Positions 1-12,015 of a stretch of 64,000 nt of DNA are shown here, piece by piece (within the stretch, counting starts at the first letter, position 1; every line of letters starts with the position of its first letter). The stretch comes from Symbiodinium natans. Lineage: Eukaryota; Sar; Dinophyceae; Suessiales; Symbiodiniaceae. Below the pieces are notes generated by a model, which was given only the letters and a program-made list of their open reading frames with translations, did not search any database and was not told the origin of the DNA. The translations under genes and the position numbers were made by a program. The stretch covers positions 582,404 to 646,403 of the forward strand of contig CAJNDS010000202.1 in assembly GCA_905221605.1 (NCBI GenBank), given 5' to 3'.

Positions 1-1960
1 TGCTGACTTCACCAGAGGCATGTGAGACAAACAAGTCGACCCAGACATGCTTGTCTCCAGCTGGCTCAGTGTTCTCCCCAACCGCACGAATGCACAAAGA
101 CACAGAAAAAGACCGAAGCAGAGATAGACACAGACACACAAAGAGACACGCGACACACACACCGCATATGCACACACTACCCGCGACACGCACTGCGCGC
201 GGCGCACAGTTTTCGGCTACATGAGTGAGCGGAGCGTGTTCTTGTCAGAAAAGAAAGAGCCCTTGGAGTTGGGAGTGTTGTGCAACTCCAAATTGCTAAT
301 CCGAGCCTTAAGCACCCAAGCCGCCACCTGAAGGATTTTGGTCCAGAAGCACACCTCACTCCACGACCATTCGGGGCTTTCCTGTTGGCCGCATGTTCTT
401 CGTGCTGGTTGGCATCTTGGTAACGATGCATTCTGAAAGCACCCCGGATGCACGGAGAAAGCTGAGGGAGAGCCTGATAAGTTGGTTTCGGAAAACTGAA
501 GCGCGAAACTCGCTAGGGGGCTCGCAGTTCCCGAAATCCTACTAAGATTCCCGGTGCCTAGCCGAGCCAATGGGCATTTTTGCTCCAAGATCCAAGTGCT
601 CGCATGCGGAGCCTACTGGGTACTGCGGTGCCATTGAAGACCAAGACTGTGGCAGATCATCTTCACATGAGCAGCAGGACCCTGTGGCCCCCATTGCCGT
701 CAGGTCCTGCGTTGTCAGTCACGTCACAATGAGGATGAAGGCCTGGCTGAGCCTAGCCTTTCCTGTTAGCTTTAAGCGCTTGCACCATCGGTAGCCTAAC
801 ATGAGCCCGACCAGGCCGACACACATGAGTATCCTCTTTTCGAGTTTTTTTCAGTTCATGTCTGGACATGGGTCTACATGGGTCCTCGTCAGGCTTAGAC
901 GCCGGGCCGGGACAGAGAAACTTGTCTTGGGCCAAAGCGACAACAAGGCTTGTCAAGGCAAAGGCTCACGCGAGCGATGTCATAAATTCTTGCACAAAGG
1001 TGACCAGGCATGTTTTCCGTAAGCGAACTGCTTCGTTAACGTGGGGGAGCACCCCAGGGGATGGTGCGAGACGTGCCCACAGCACATCACAAGAAATCTG
1101 TGAGCTTACTGCTCTTCTCACCGGCTCCTGGCATCAGACTGTGCTGTCTGCATGATCCCATGCTTCGCAACAAAAGATAGTCGCTACCGTCATCGTTGTC
1201 GCCATCATTTAGGTGTCATCACCATCATCGTCATCATCGCCATCCTTCGCCGTCGTCGCAATCATCCTCACCATCCTTTTCATATACATCATGAACACCA
1301 CCAGTATCATCCTCATCCTCATCATCACGAGCTATCCCCGCATCACGACCATCATGACCCTTGTCATCGTCATCATGGTCATGGAGCGACGGCCGGGGCC
1401 AGGATTTTTGTCTGGGCAGCATTGAGCATTTCAGCAACTGTCCTGCTGAGCTGAGAAAGGGAGCCACAACCTCACGCAAAATGAGCGCGCTGCTGCTTCC
1501 AAGATGGGACCATTGACCAAGCCATGGCCGAGGTGGCAGCCGACAGAAGAGGTGAAACCTCGCTGCAGGCGACATTCTTCATGGGTTGGCAAGGATCATT
1601 CGACAGCCAGGCCTGGAACTCAAACGCCGCTTCTTCTCCCTGTACACACTGAGGCACTCGTGCTCGTGCAAAATACCTTGGCCAACAACCGGATGCTTCG
1701 TGACGAGCCTTAATGTGGCACTGGGTGCAGTACAACTACCTAAGTAGTAAAGCCGACGGAAACCTATTTGTTTCACGAGTTTTGTTGCAGCTAGCTGATG
1801 TATGCAAAAGTTAATTCGTTCAAGGAGAGTTCAATGAACAGAGCTTCCGTTTGAGCCTTGCCTCCAAAGGCAGATACAGCGTCAAGAGTGAAGAGCGTTG
1901 GCTTCAACACAACATTGCAGCACTCAAGGTTTCTGGCCTTAGAGGCCTTGGCAGGAAGCT
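1..1960. other. No supportable gene
   Basis: Only short open frames on both strands, none with recognisable composition or motif. The stretch contains a CA-rich patch near 100-180 and the ATC-type trinucleotide tract listed separately. Short exons of an unknown gene cannot be excluded, because real exons elsewhere in this window are often under 60 bases. Confidence 0.4.
1195..1390. repeat. Degenerate ATC/CAT trinucleotide tract
   Basis: Imperfect runs of CAT/ATC on the plus strand. Depending on the frame it translates as His-rich, Ile-rich or (minus strand) Asp-rich low-complexity peptide, so the 100-aa His-rich plus-strand frame across it is best read as a repeat, not a gene. Confidence 0.75.
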
Positions 1961-2049
1961 CAGTGTAGCCTCATTTAAAACCTTTTGCTTTTTTGCAGAC
2001 CGAAGCACCAAACACATTATGTGACACCGTCTGTGCTCGATTGGATCCC

Positions 2050-3810
2050 ACAGAAAGCCAAAGAGTGCAGAAGAGTAGCTCTTCTCGCGCTGTCAGCCAG
2101 TTCTTGTGGCAGTCTGCCATGGCCTCAGATATGAACCGTACTGCTTGGTAACGCAGACGACACATGAGACGCGCATGAAATAAGTTTCTGTGGCGGGCAT
2201 GTAGCGGTCCATCTTTTTTTGAGCTCTTTGAATGTCTTCCCCAATCTCTCGCAAAGTGTTTTCTTTCAGCGCTTTTTTACGGGTCCAGTGTGTGTGCTTC
2301 AAATCTAAGCTGATCGTCCAGACCTTGTGGCAAAGTCAAGGTCCCACTTTTCATATCTGCACAAGATCAAGAAGCTGGAGCCGGCATGCGTCAAGTTTGT
2401 GAGGCTCCGGCACCGTTGTGGTCGTCCATGAGCTTTCTGCATTCTGAATCGTGCAGGGCCTCTGCACACACGGAACGACTATGAACGGCTGAATGGGCGA
2501 AGCATGGAAAAGCAGCACTGGAAAACTTTGCGTCGACTTGCCGACTTAGAACTTCTGGCCTTCAGCAGCCAGAATGACGTCTCGTACCTAAGTTGCTGGC
2601 AGCTCTTTATACGGTGCCTGCGCTGAGGTACCAAAGCTAAGTCAATGTCTTTGGCTGTTGCTCCATGAAGGCTCTCCAAGCCTCCAGCTTTGACAAAAAG
2701 GCAAGACAAGAGTCCCTGCGCAGATCATTGCATCTGAAGGAAATCTTTGGCTGGGCTGCTCACATCGTTCACCTCTGACATCGCCTTGCAACTTTGGATG
2801 TCTGGTGGCGCGACAAATGTAGACTTACTTCGAAGCAATGAGACACGACAGTGAGTTGAACAGAAGATACACAGATATACACCGATATACTAGAGAAGTA
2901 CTGCTTGAATCAAAAGAGTCCCGGCCTTGTCATAGTGCTCTCTGGCCCCTTCAAACTCACCAAATGCAGAGGCCATCTCCTGGAAGTCGCTTCGCACCAT
3001 CGTAAAATGAACACAATGGCCTCGCTTGAAACCGCCGTACATCTTCTTGTATGCACGAATGGCCGCTGGTGGCTCAGCAATTGCAGTACTTGCCACTGAA
3101 CTTCACCGGAAAGAGGTTAAGAAGGTCACATGCCCCTCAATTCGATCTTCATACCTCAAGGCTGTTTGGCGCTGGGCCCGTGCTTGGCTGACATAACTGT
3201 CCTGCAAAGCAAACCCACGAAGCCGAGGCCCACGAGTCGATGCTTGTGGGATGGCCACCCCCACTTAAGGCCGAAGAAATCTTAAGAACCTTGAAGTTCT
3301 GCAGGACACTGTGGGGGGGAAGGATGGAAAAGGAGCCCTTTCGGGGAGTTTAAGCCCAACGGCTCCTTGTCTGCGTTCTCTCTTTCCGCCTGCTGCCGCT
3401 CTCGCTCAAGCTCCTGTGTTTCGCCACCATCTTCCACTTCGGGCGAATCCCTACACGCTTCGCGCTGCTCCTTGGCGATCTCCTCCGTACCCTTCTTCTC
3501 CTGCGGTGCTCATGTTTAGCGTGAAGGAGAATCACAAGAGCCCATGCCGCAAGGTGATCTGAATGCTAAGGGGGCAGCCTTGCTTCCAAAAACAAGGTTT
3601 AGGGGAGAAGCCTGAGCGCTCGCACTCAGCAGAAACAGGGCATGTCCGACGACTTGGTGCGCAATGCTGGAACTTGGTTGACTTGGAGGAGAGCTGCGAC
3701 ATCCTTCTTCTTTGGCTTGTCCTTAAAGGAGATCGCGAATCGCACACCAGGTAGAAGCCACACGTATGAGCCACTCTTGGCACTAAGCCAATCTGGGCAA
3801 GCAGTACGTG
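2050..3810 (-). CDS. Multi-exon helical protein with a TPR-like unit (exons only partly resolved)
   Basis: Several consecutive minus-strand stretches have clear coding character, although no single frame spans them. Read 5' to 3': a basic segment (KDKPKKKDVAALLQ) near 3690-3740; a highly charged Glu/Arg/Lys segment about 3330-3505 with the look of a coiled coil (QELERERQQAEREN); a helical piece DSYVSQARAQRQTALR near 3160-3205; a segment about 2930-3070 containing GEFEGAREHYDKAG, which fits the second helix of a tetratricopeptide unit; then helical pieces near 2540-2700, 2165-2290 (LREIGEDIQRAQKKMDRY) and 2050-2130. The TPR reading rests on a single unit. No start codon, stop codon or splice chain was settled, and the pieces could belong to more than one gene. 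I do not recognise the protein; a cytoskeletal or ciliary scaffold would fit the composition, but that is a guess. Confidence 0.45.
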
Positions 3811-4887
3811 GCACTACACCAGTACTCCAGGCTTCGGGCTGTGCAGTCGCATGAACGGCCTTTGCAGCTCTTAAGCGGTCTTGCGTGGTCTTTTTGGTTC
3901 ACGGTATGTGGCATGCAGCATTTGCAGCCCTGACCAGCTGAGGATGCAGCCATCTTGTGTGCGACCTTTTCGTTTCAGTTTGACGGCCTCAGCATTCTGA
4001 TCGTCTATGATCGTCTCGATCTGCTATGGCATATTGCAGCATTAGTAAGCAAAATCAATAGCCCTGCAAGAGCATCTGAGGCACAGTGAATGAAGATTCA
4101 CAGCTTGGGTCCTGCCGAAACATCTCCCACACGCGCACTGAGATGCACTGTGGGAATCAGAGGGGGAGCTTGGAGATGCTGCGCCTGGGGTCTGCGTGGC
4201 AAGGGTGCTCTGTCCCACCTCTGTCAAGAGCATCCGAAGCGCCAGGGATGGAACGCATGAACCACGCAACCATACTCAAAACGGTCTCAACACTATACAG
4301 GGCCACATTTCCTCTTGCAGTCTGGTATCTGAGGGTAGGACAGTGACCAATCAGAAGGCGACCCGTGCAAGACAGCTGAAGGCATTCGCAACACAAAGTG
4401 GAGAAGATATTTTTAATGGGCTGGATTGGATGGTTGCTTTGCTCGCTTGTCTCCATGGAAGCAAAGGCTCCTGAGACTCTTCAGGGTAGGGCCTTGGGTG
4501 GAAATGGAGGACTTCAGCAAGCGGTGTCCAGCTTGCACGTTGTCACTGTGGCGCCGGCATATGCATGCTTATTGATCTGGTATGCTGCTCGTTTCATCCT
4601 AAAGTCATGGCCGTGCCCCAGCTCAATTCCCCTTCGTCGAACAAGGCTGCAATTTCCTACGCGTCATTGGAGTCAAAGTTGAACTTTGGCAAGGTGCATT
4701 CCGCTCGCTCCCCCTCTCACACGTACACAGAGACGGGGCAACAGACCATCTGCTCCAGCGTCTTTCAACCGTGCCTCGATTACCAGTGCTCTGCACATGG
4801 TGCTTGAGACATCTGTACAAGTACGGTGTTCTGAAGCCCCACAACTCTACAGATCGGGTTGCAGTTGAAATTGCCTGCTGCCTCCGA

Positions 4888-6311
4888 TCAGCTGTCAAGC
4901 TGGCTTACAGCTTCTCGGGCCGATCGGGCCTCGTAAGTCATGAAGGATGGAGCCAGTTTGCCCGTATCATCAGGAGCAAGCCTGATTACAGCACCTTTGT
5001 TGCCAGCGTGCCCCAAGTAGTTTGGAGCAGAGAATACTGTGATGCAGTCAGGATGTGTCCACTCGAAGCCACCTACTTTGACCTCATGCGACCGGATTAG
5101 AAGCCGAAGACCGTTTCTTCGCAAGAAGGCGGAGGTAACGTTTGGACCAAAGATGTAGCAACCTTTCCGAACTCTGTATGAGGGACCGTAGCCCGTCTTG
5201 CCTCTAGGGTCTGCCCAAAGGAGATCAACAATCAAGCGCTGTACCTCCGCCTCGTCTTCCGGCAGCTTCGCCAAGGCTTGCAAGTCCGTGGCGGGATCTC
5301 CACCGCGAGGCAGAGCCGCGATATCTTCGAGTGTCAACTCGGTGTTGCGTGGCGGCAAGGACACATTGTCTGGATTGTAGCCTAACAGGGACAGGTGCTG
5401 ACCTCCACCTCGTCGCCCGCTGAAGCCAACCGCATCGTAGCCTGTACCACCACCGCCTGAGTCACTGAAGGCGAGTCGAGGATCTGGACCAGGCAAACCT
5501 CCATGCACAACAAAGACATCCGAATTCAAGACGTGCGCCAGCGGCATCCATCGAAACATCTCTGAGAAGGCGTCAAAGAGCCTGTGACAATGCACAGACC
5601 TAAAAGCAGCTAAGGACGCGCAAAATGCATGTTTAGCATTATGACATGTGTATATATGCATATATAATATATGTATATATGTCAATGTTGTACCATGTCC
5701 TATACAATCCTTTGGTCGACATGCCTGCGGCCAGCGCAACCATAGCGGTCGCGAATCTCAGCTGCAAAGCCATAGCGCAGGTTGAGGTCAGCAGCTTCAT
5801 GATTTCCGCGATTCATGTAAATGTAGGATGGGAACTGCATTTTCAGAAGCAGTAGCGTGAACACCACCTCCAGTGAGTGAGGCCCTCTGTCCACAAAGTC
5901 TCCGTTAAACAAGTATGGGTTCTTGTCCGATGGCATTCCCATTTCGTCAAAAATGTACAGAAGATCGAAGAATTGCCCATGTAGGTCGCCAACAACAATC
6001 ACGCTGTCCACATCTACTCGCTGCAGCGTCCCCTCCGCCTGAAAAATCCTACAGGCATCAGTCACCAGCTTCACCGCATCATCGACCGAGAACATTGGCT
6101 GTCCGGCATGCTGTGCAAAAGCATCCAGCGATGATCTAACAAAAGCATCATCTACGGCATGGTTGTACCGAAGCGTATATTTGTTGATCGTCTCAGGCAA
6201 GCCATGCTGCACTTGCACTGGAACCTCTTCATGAGTATCATGAGTTTGCTCTGCGGGATGTAGCTGAACGAACCTGATTTCAGAGGCTCCATGAAAGTCT
6301 TCATGCTGCAT
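4888..6311 (-). CDS. PPP-family serine/threonine protein phosphatase, two exons
   Basis: Metallophosphatase catalytic domain that removes phosphate from Ser/Thr using two metal ions. Exon 1 is 5725-6311 and exon 2 is 4888-5581; joining them across 5582-5724 gives an uninterrupted 426-residue protein. All family motifs are visible: GDLHGQ at about 108-113, GDFVDRG 137-143, RGNHE 168-172, HGG 222-224, RSHEV from 359 (metal His 361) and SAPNY 380-384. Between HGG and the LLWADP motif is a Gly-rich then acidic loop roughly 60 residues longer than in PP1, reminiscent of the long insert of the PPEF/PP5 side of the family. No TPR, IQ or EF-hand domain is seen, so the regulatory class is undecided. 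The intron is 143 bases, starts GC and has AGGC at both edges. The start is the first ATG after an upstream in-frame stop; extra 5' exons cannot be excluded because another gene appears to end only 22 bases away. Confidence 0.9.
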
Positions 6312-6333
6312 TTAGAGCAAATGAATCTCTTAA

Positions 6334-7480
6334 CTATTCAAGGAACTCAATCTTGACGGGGAGGTCTGCACAAGCATTTTGCATGGATCCTGGCGGCGGG
6401 AAAGCTTCCAGACACGGACAGCCAAACAATCGAGCTGCGAGGGACTGTGTATGACTGTGTTCATCTTGGCTAAGCCTACATAACTGCGCAACACCCGATT
6501 TACTTCGCATCGATAGCGCATGGGCGCGAGCCTCTCGAGACCGACTGGAACTTACCACCGGAGTTGTCCAAGATCTTGTCACCAAGAATATCCAAGATAT
6601 CAGCAAAGTCCCAGGTGGAAACGTCCTGGCCGTTGACCGTCTTGACCTCAGTGGACTCGTAGAGGCTTGTCGTGATTTTCGAACTTAAGGCTTCCGAAAG
6701 ACCTGGCTCCAAAAACCCTCCCCCCTGGATCAAAAAAACAGGGAGACAACCACTCTCAACTCTGAACCAACAAGCCTAAGTCCTCAATTCCTGGATGGCA
6801 ACTAACTCAACCCCAAACCCGAATGGTCCGGTTGTCTGAGCCGGCCCGATATTCTGACAATTCGTTGGATTCGTCGAAGTTTGCCGTCGATCGTATGTCA
6901 AGTGGAAGCGACCTGCTTATTCAGCTAAAGCACCCCTCTAAGATCCTACTCCTTTCTACTCCACTGCCAGACCCAGAATAACATGGACCGCCCGTGCTAG
7001 AAGACTTGAAGCCGGTGGCGTTTCTGAGTTCCCTTTTGTCTCACTCCTTGTTTCAGCTATTTCCTCTTTTGCTGAAGCTGGGACAGGAGGAGAGTTCTCA
7101 AGTTTCTTTGCCTGCGCTGTCCGCATCCATCTCCTCTCAAGAGAGGAGAGGCCACGCAGCTTCCAGTTGTTGGAGTTGTTGGAGGTTGTGACAGTCACAA
7201 CTTGCTCTCTACAAATATCTACAAGAACTCTACGGTCTCTAGTGCCGGATTAGCACCCAAACCCTGTACACATGTGATCGAGAAAGTCAAGCTGCCACAA
7301 AGCCTTTTTCGACTCCAGCCCTTTGAGCTCTGCCTTGTGGATCTCCGGGATATCGCTCCTCATATCAAAGTTATGAATCTAAATCTCTACGAACTCGTGC
7401 ATGAGCATCAGGTCCTTGCCGAGCTCCCAAACCATAGCACCCTTGCCGCTCCTTACTTTAATCACTTCCCGCTACACATG
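6334..7480 (-). CDS. Unrecognised multi-exon gene just upstream of the phosphatase
   Basis: Minus-strand coding fragments: about 7375-7470 (GKGAMVWELGKDLMLMHEFV), about 7245-7345 (SDIPEIHKAELKGLESKKAL), 6956-7140 (Ser/Glu/Pro-rich, helical), and 6550-6720 containing STWDFADILDILGDKI. The last of these ends at a canonical GTAAGT donor (intron starting at 6554). A likely final exon reaches a TAG stop at 6332-6334, its best reading ending PVKIEFLE. I do not recognise the family. The phosphatase ATG lies 22 bases past this stop, so the two could be tandem genes matured by trans-splicing, or this may be the 5' part of one larger phosphatase gene. The 223-aa plus-strand open frame over 7202-7873 is antisense to these fragments and is not counted. 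Confidence 0.4.
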
Positions 7481-7779
7481 ATGTTGCATCCTGCCTTATC
7501 ACAAGTTATTTCCGCCACCACAAGTGTCAACAAGGCTCGCACTGGGGGCATAAGCGAGCACACCAAAAGGACGCGAGCCGAACTCCGCCACATGTCTGGA
7601 CTGGATGGAGTTCGGGTCGCTTGCGTCGAACACTTGCACATTCGGAATCCTCCTGCCCTCGCTGTCTCGAAGACTTGCCCTTATGGCGATGTTCGTTTTT
7701 TGCCTCCGTCTCATGAAAAGCGCAGCTGCGCTTGCGACTGCTTTGCAGTTGAAGGCGTTGATCCTCAACAGCCATGCGC

Positions 7780-9000
7780 TTCACGAGAACGACAAAGCAT
7801 CCCGCTCACGCATGAAGCTGAACACTCAACAGTCCTGACACTGTTTGGCAAAGGGACTGTCTTGGAGGATTGAGCAGCGCCATCCCGAAGAGCCTCTGCG
7901 CAATCGAGGTCGGCCAGCCTCGATTGCATGACATTTGTATTGCACATGTGTTCGGCGCAGGTAAGTCCAGCGACAACTCTCAGTACGTGTTTGAAGACCG
8001 CTAAGCAGGATGGCAAGATTGCAAGCAGAGCCACCTCTTGCAACATAAAGTGCCTTGTTGCAGGGATGTTCAGAACAGTTTTGATCGAGCTTTCTCGCAT
8101 CATTCGCATCATTCAGCCAGGCCTGATCATTGCCTGGGTCATGGAGAGCCAGCCTCCGGCATGGTGGATCCATTAGTGATCCATTGCTGGCTCTCCCAAC
8201 TCTTGAGCCTTGTGGATGCTGGAACTGCGGCTCTCTGTCAAATGGCAAGTCTGACTCGGGTAAGGCGACAGTGTAGATATGTGTAGATAGGTCAAACAGC
8301 AAATGCAGTTTTCGCCAGCCTTCAAAGGTCGTGTCTCACAGTGCAGAGGGGTCCGCATGACCTGTACGCAACTTGTGCTTCAGCAGCTAATTACGCATCC
8401 CTTGCTGGCAACCTGTCTCGAAATGTCTCGAAGTGGACGAGTGACAACTTGACGAGCGATCATTGGACAGCACCGGCCCGATGGATTTGGGCCGTGAAGC
8501 GTGCCATCTGCATCGCTTCCACGTCGCGCTGAGGCCGCCTGGATTGTTCGCGGTTTCAGGAGCTGGCTCAGGAAGCTGGCATTTGTGGATCTCGTCTGTC
8601 GTTCTTCATGGGATAGCATGGGCAACGCATGCACCAGCAGAACTCGCTCGGAATGAGGTCAATTGGCCACGTCACTGTCGCTTTAGAAATGTCAACCTGG
8701 AAACAGTTGTGGAAGAATGAAGCGTAAGCCAGACGGTTTGGACGGCTCTGCTGGTCGCACTTGCCAAACTTCTGGTCTTCTGTGTCGCAGGCTGAACCCT
8801 GCAAGCAGCAGGGTGCCCGGGTTCTCACTGGAGCCGGTATTTGCATCATTTGCACATAAGCCAGCTGCCCAGCTACGACCTCGTCTGAGCTGAGCTTTCG
8901 CTGAGAATCGCTAGGAAACAGCATTAATGATGATAAGTTGTTGACCGGTCTTGCCCTGTTGCCTGGCACTACTTGCCTCCAGCGTCAGCTGTTTGGGGGC
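7780..9000 (-). CDS. Possible exons of an unrecognised gene
   Basis: Two minus-strand stretches look coding. About 7960-8105 is a hydrophobic segment with VALLAILPSCLAVFKHVL that could span a membrane. About 8800-8925 contains SDSQRKLSSDEVVAGQLAYV. Splice sites were not resolved and no homology was recognised; the pieces may belong to the neighbouring genes. Confidence 0.22.
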
Positions 9001-9799
9001 AGGCCTGCGTTGACACGTATCCTGATCGCTGGGGTGGCCCGGGCGTGCCCGCCCGCAGAATGTCCCTGGAGTGCAGGAGTGCCCACCACAGAGTATCCCT
9101 AACGTGCCCGCACGCACACTAGGAGGGACCAGCAAAAGATGCCTGGAGGCCCTTGAGGATGTTTGTTCTGAACTCACAGTTGGTGATCCGAAAACGGAAG
9201 TTTGAGATGGCATGTGTATTCATTTCAAAACCGTGCGTATTTCTGCAACGTGTTTAAAACCGTGTTAAAATAGGTGACCGTGTTTAAAAACTCTACAATT
9301 CGAGTGTACATAAGAAATATGCGTAAAAAATTGATTCGTGATGAAAAATGAGGCGTGTCTGTTTTCAAAAAGTGCTGCGATTTGCAGTACGCCTGTCTCC
9401 TACGCGCGCGCGGAAATCTTTGAATTTCCTAGACACTGTAAATGAAACCACAGCGCGAAGCGCAGAATGCTAGACACGCCCTCTGACCTCTATAGGGATA
9501 GCGGGATCAAGGAGATGGCATGAGATGGCTCTTTCCGCGAGGCAGCCCAGCCTCTCTCCGATGCCAGGTCCGGTGCTAAACTTAGACAAGACAACACCTG
9601 GACCACAGGGCATTGCTGGCAGGGCGCCTTTCGGAAGTTGATAGACATCTCTCGATCCACACCTGCTCTGTCGGACCTCGCACACGCGTCTCCCTTATAA
9701 ATGGGAGCAAGCTGCAAGCAATCTCAATCTTTGTTGCTGGCATGTGTAGACGGAGTACACATACAGCTTTCATAGCATATCATATCAACAGGGTATTCG

Positions 9800-11731
9800 G
9801 CGAGAGGAACAGAGTCAAGCCTGCATGTTTCAATGCTAGCAAGTCACGAGCCAGCTGGAGGCGTCTTCCGTGCTTTTGGCAACAATCCAGAGGGCGGTAG
9901 GAGTCAAATGCATTCCAAGAGCTTCCACAGGTCTGCCATCCACATCCAATCTTGCAATCTGACGCCTGTGGCATGCACGCAATGTTCAGCACAACTACAT
10001 GATGTTGCTCTAAGTGTCCTGGGCTCCAGGACAACACAGCGAGATCACAGCCGTGCTGCTTCACTTCTCAATTTGAGGGTTTCCGAAATTGGGGGTACCT
10101 CATTGAGGTCCTGATTTCTAAGAAAATCCTACTCTTTGGGGGGTTGTATGAGGGGTCCCCTATTTCGTAAAGCCCCATTTAAGTTTCAAGGAGGCAGTGG
10201 AACTGATTCATTCAACATCAGTCGGGCTGCCAGCAGACATTTCCGGACGTCGAACCGCCGAGGCTTTAAGGTTGGTTTGGTGCTGATGCAGAGCAAGCTG
10301 CCGTTTGGGTAGTCTTGTGAGGCCACTGGCTTTCATTGGCTGTCATTTCATGTAACAATACAGCTTCGGAACTGCGCTGCATGGTGGTCTCCGACATGGT
10401 CCCAAACGATTCAACAAGTGACTCAACAAGTAATTGTGTAGTATCGTGTAGCGAACAATCAACTTTTTGGGATCCCAGACTCTTTACGGGCGTTGCAAGC
10501 TGGACTTGCTTTTAAGGAGCCTGCGCTTGGCAGCCCTGAATTATCTGCGGGCAACCATGAATAAAGAAAAACTATTGCAAAGTCTTGACATTAAAAAGGA
10601 CTATATTACATGCACTGTCGAAGATTGCGTCATCCAACCACCTCAAAGACCAAGTTGCCTTGGATACAATGTGCCGTTTTGCGGGCACAAAACCAATGAT
10701 TCGCCCGCCGTACTGGAAGCCAGAATGCCCCATGTCTGCTCGCGGCGCTCGCGGTTGGGAGAAGAACACTCTTGCTCCGCCAGTCCGTCGCGAATCACAG
10801 CGATTGTACGCAGAGGCTCCAGCATACGCGCAACTTTCCAGATTCTGCTGTGATTCTGCCGCAGGTCCCATACTGTATGACCATCATGTTGCAAGACGAG
10901 TAGCTGAATAGGCTCCGAATTTACAGCTGCAATGCTGGCAAATGGCGCCCACAACATGTGGCCAGCATCATGGGCGATCTGAAGCGGCTGAAATGTTCCA
11001 GATTCCCCAGTGAGCTGCGCTATTTGCGAGTCGTACAATCCATATCTGTCACCTGCGTCGTGCCCACCAGACGTGTGGAGCTCAGATCATGTAGTCTAAT
11101 TGGAGCTGAATAACTTCGAAGATATGCGATGATCGACAATGAGCGTGAGAAAGCATGAGTGCCAGAAGTGCCAGTAAGAACTGTTGGCACATTATGTTGA
11201 TACAGTTGATACATAACGCTGAAACATGTTGAAACCTATAGTTGCGACTCCGAAGCTGGCCTAGGAGGACGCGCTCTCCAGCACAGGTCATCGTGACAGG
11301 CCTCATGCCGGAAGAAGCTTCGAGTCTGGAGATGAAAGTGCATGCGAATGGACCAGACAGACGTGCGCGTGTGGGCCTTCATGCGTTCGCGCGTTCGTGC
11401 GTTCGTGCATTCGTGCGTTCTCGTTCATGCGTGTGTGTGTGTGTGTGTGTGTCTCTCTCTCTCTCTCTCTCCTGCACGCATGGCCCCCCTCCGAAGAGGA
11501 GAGCCGCCCCCAGGGACGCGCGACGTCCACAGGTCAGTTTGTTGCGGTTACCGCGTTTTTCACGGCCCGCTCTGCAGGTTCGGGCTTCCCAAGCCCTGCT
11601 CATCCGTAAAGGAAATCCCCCCAAAATCCTCTGACACCTCTCTCTCTCTCTCTCTCTGTCTCTGCGTGTCTCTGTCTGTCTCTGTGAGCTGTGCGTCTCT
11701 CTGTGTCTCTGTGTCTCTGTGTCTCTGTGTC

Positions 11732-11795
<64 letters not shown>

Positions 11796-11800
11796 TGGGT

Positions 11801-11833
<33 letters not shown>

Positions 11834-11978
11834 TGTGTGTGTGTGTGTCTCTGTGTGTGTGTGTGTGTGTGTGTCTCTGTGTGTGTGTGTGTGTGTCTCT
11901 GTGTGTGTGTGTCTCTGTGTGTGTGTGTGTGTGTCTGTGTCTCTGTGTGTGTGTGTGTGTGTGTGTCTGTGTCTGTGT

Positions 11979-12015
<37 letters not shown>

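Noticed and set aside
1152-1454. His-rich 100-aa plus-strand frame resembling a metal-binding protein
   Set aside because: It follows a degenerate ATC/CAT repeat, and the His run changes identity in the other frames.
7202-7873. 223-aa plus-strand open frame
   Set aside because: It is antisense to several minus-strand fragments with better coding character and has no recognisable motif.
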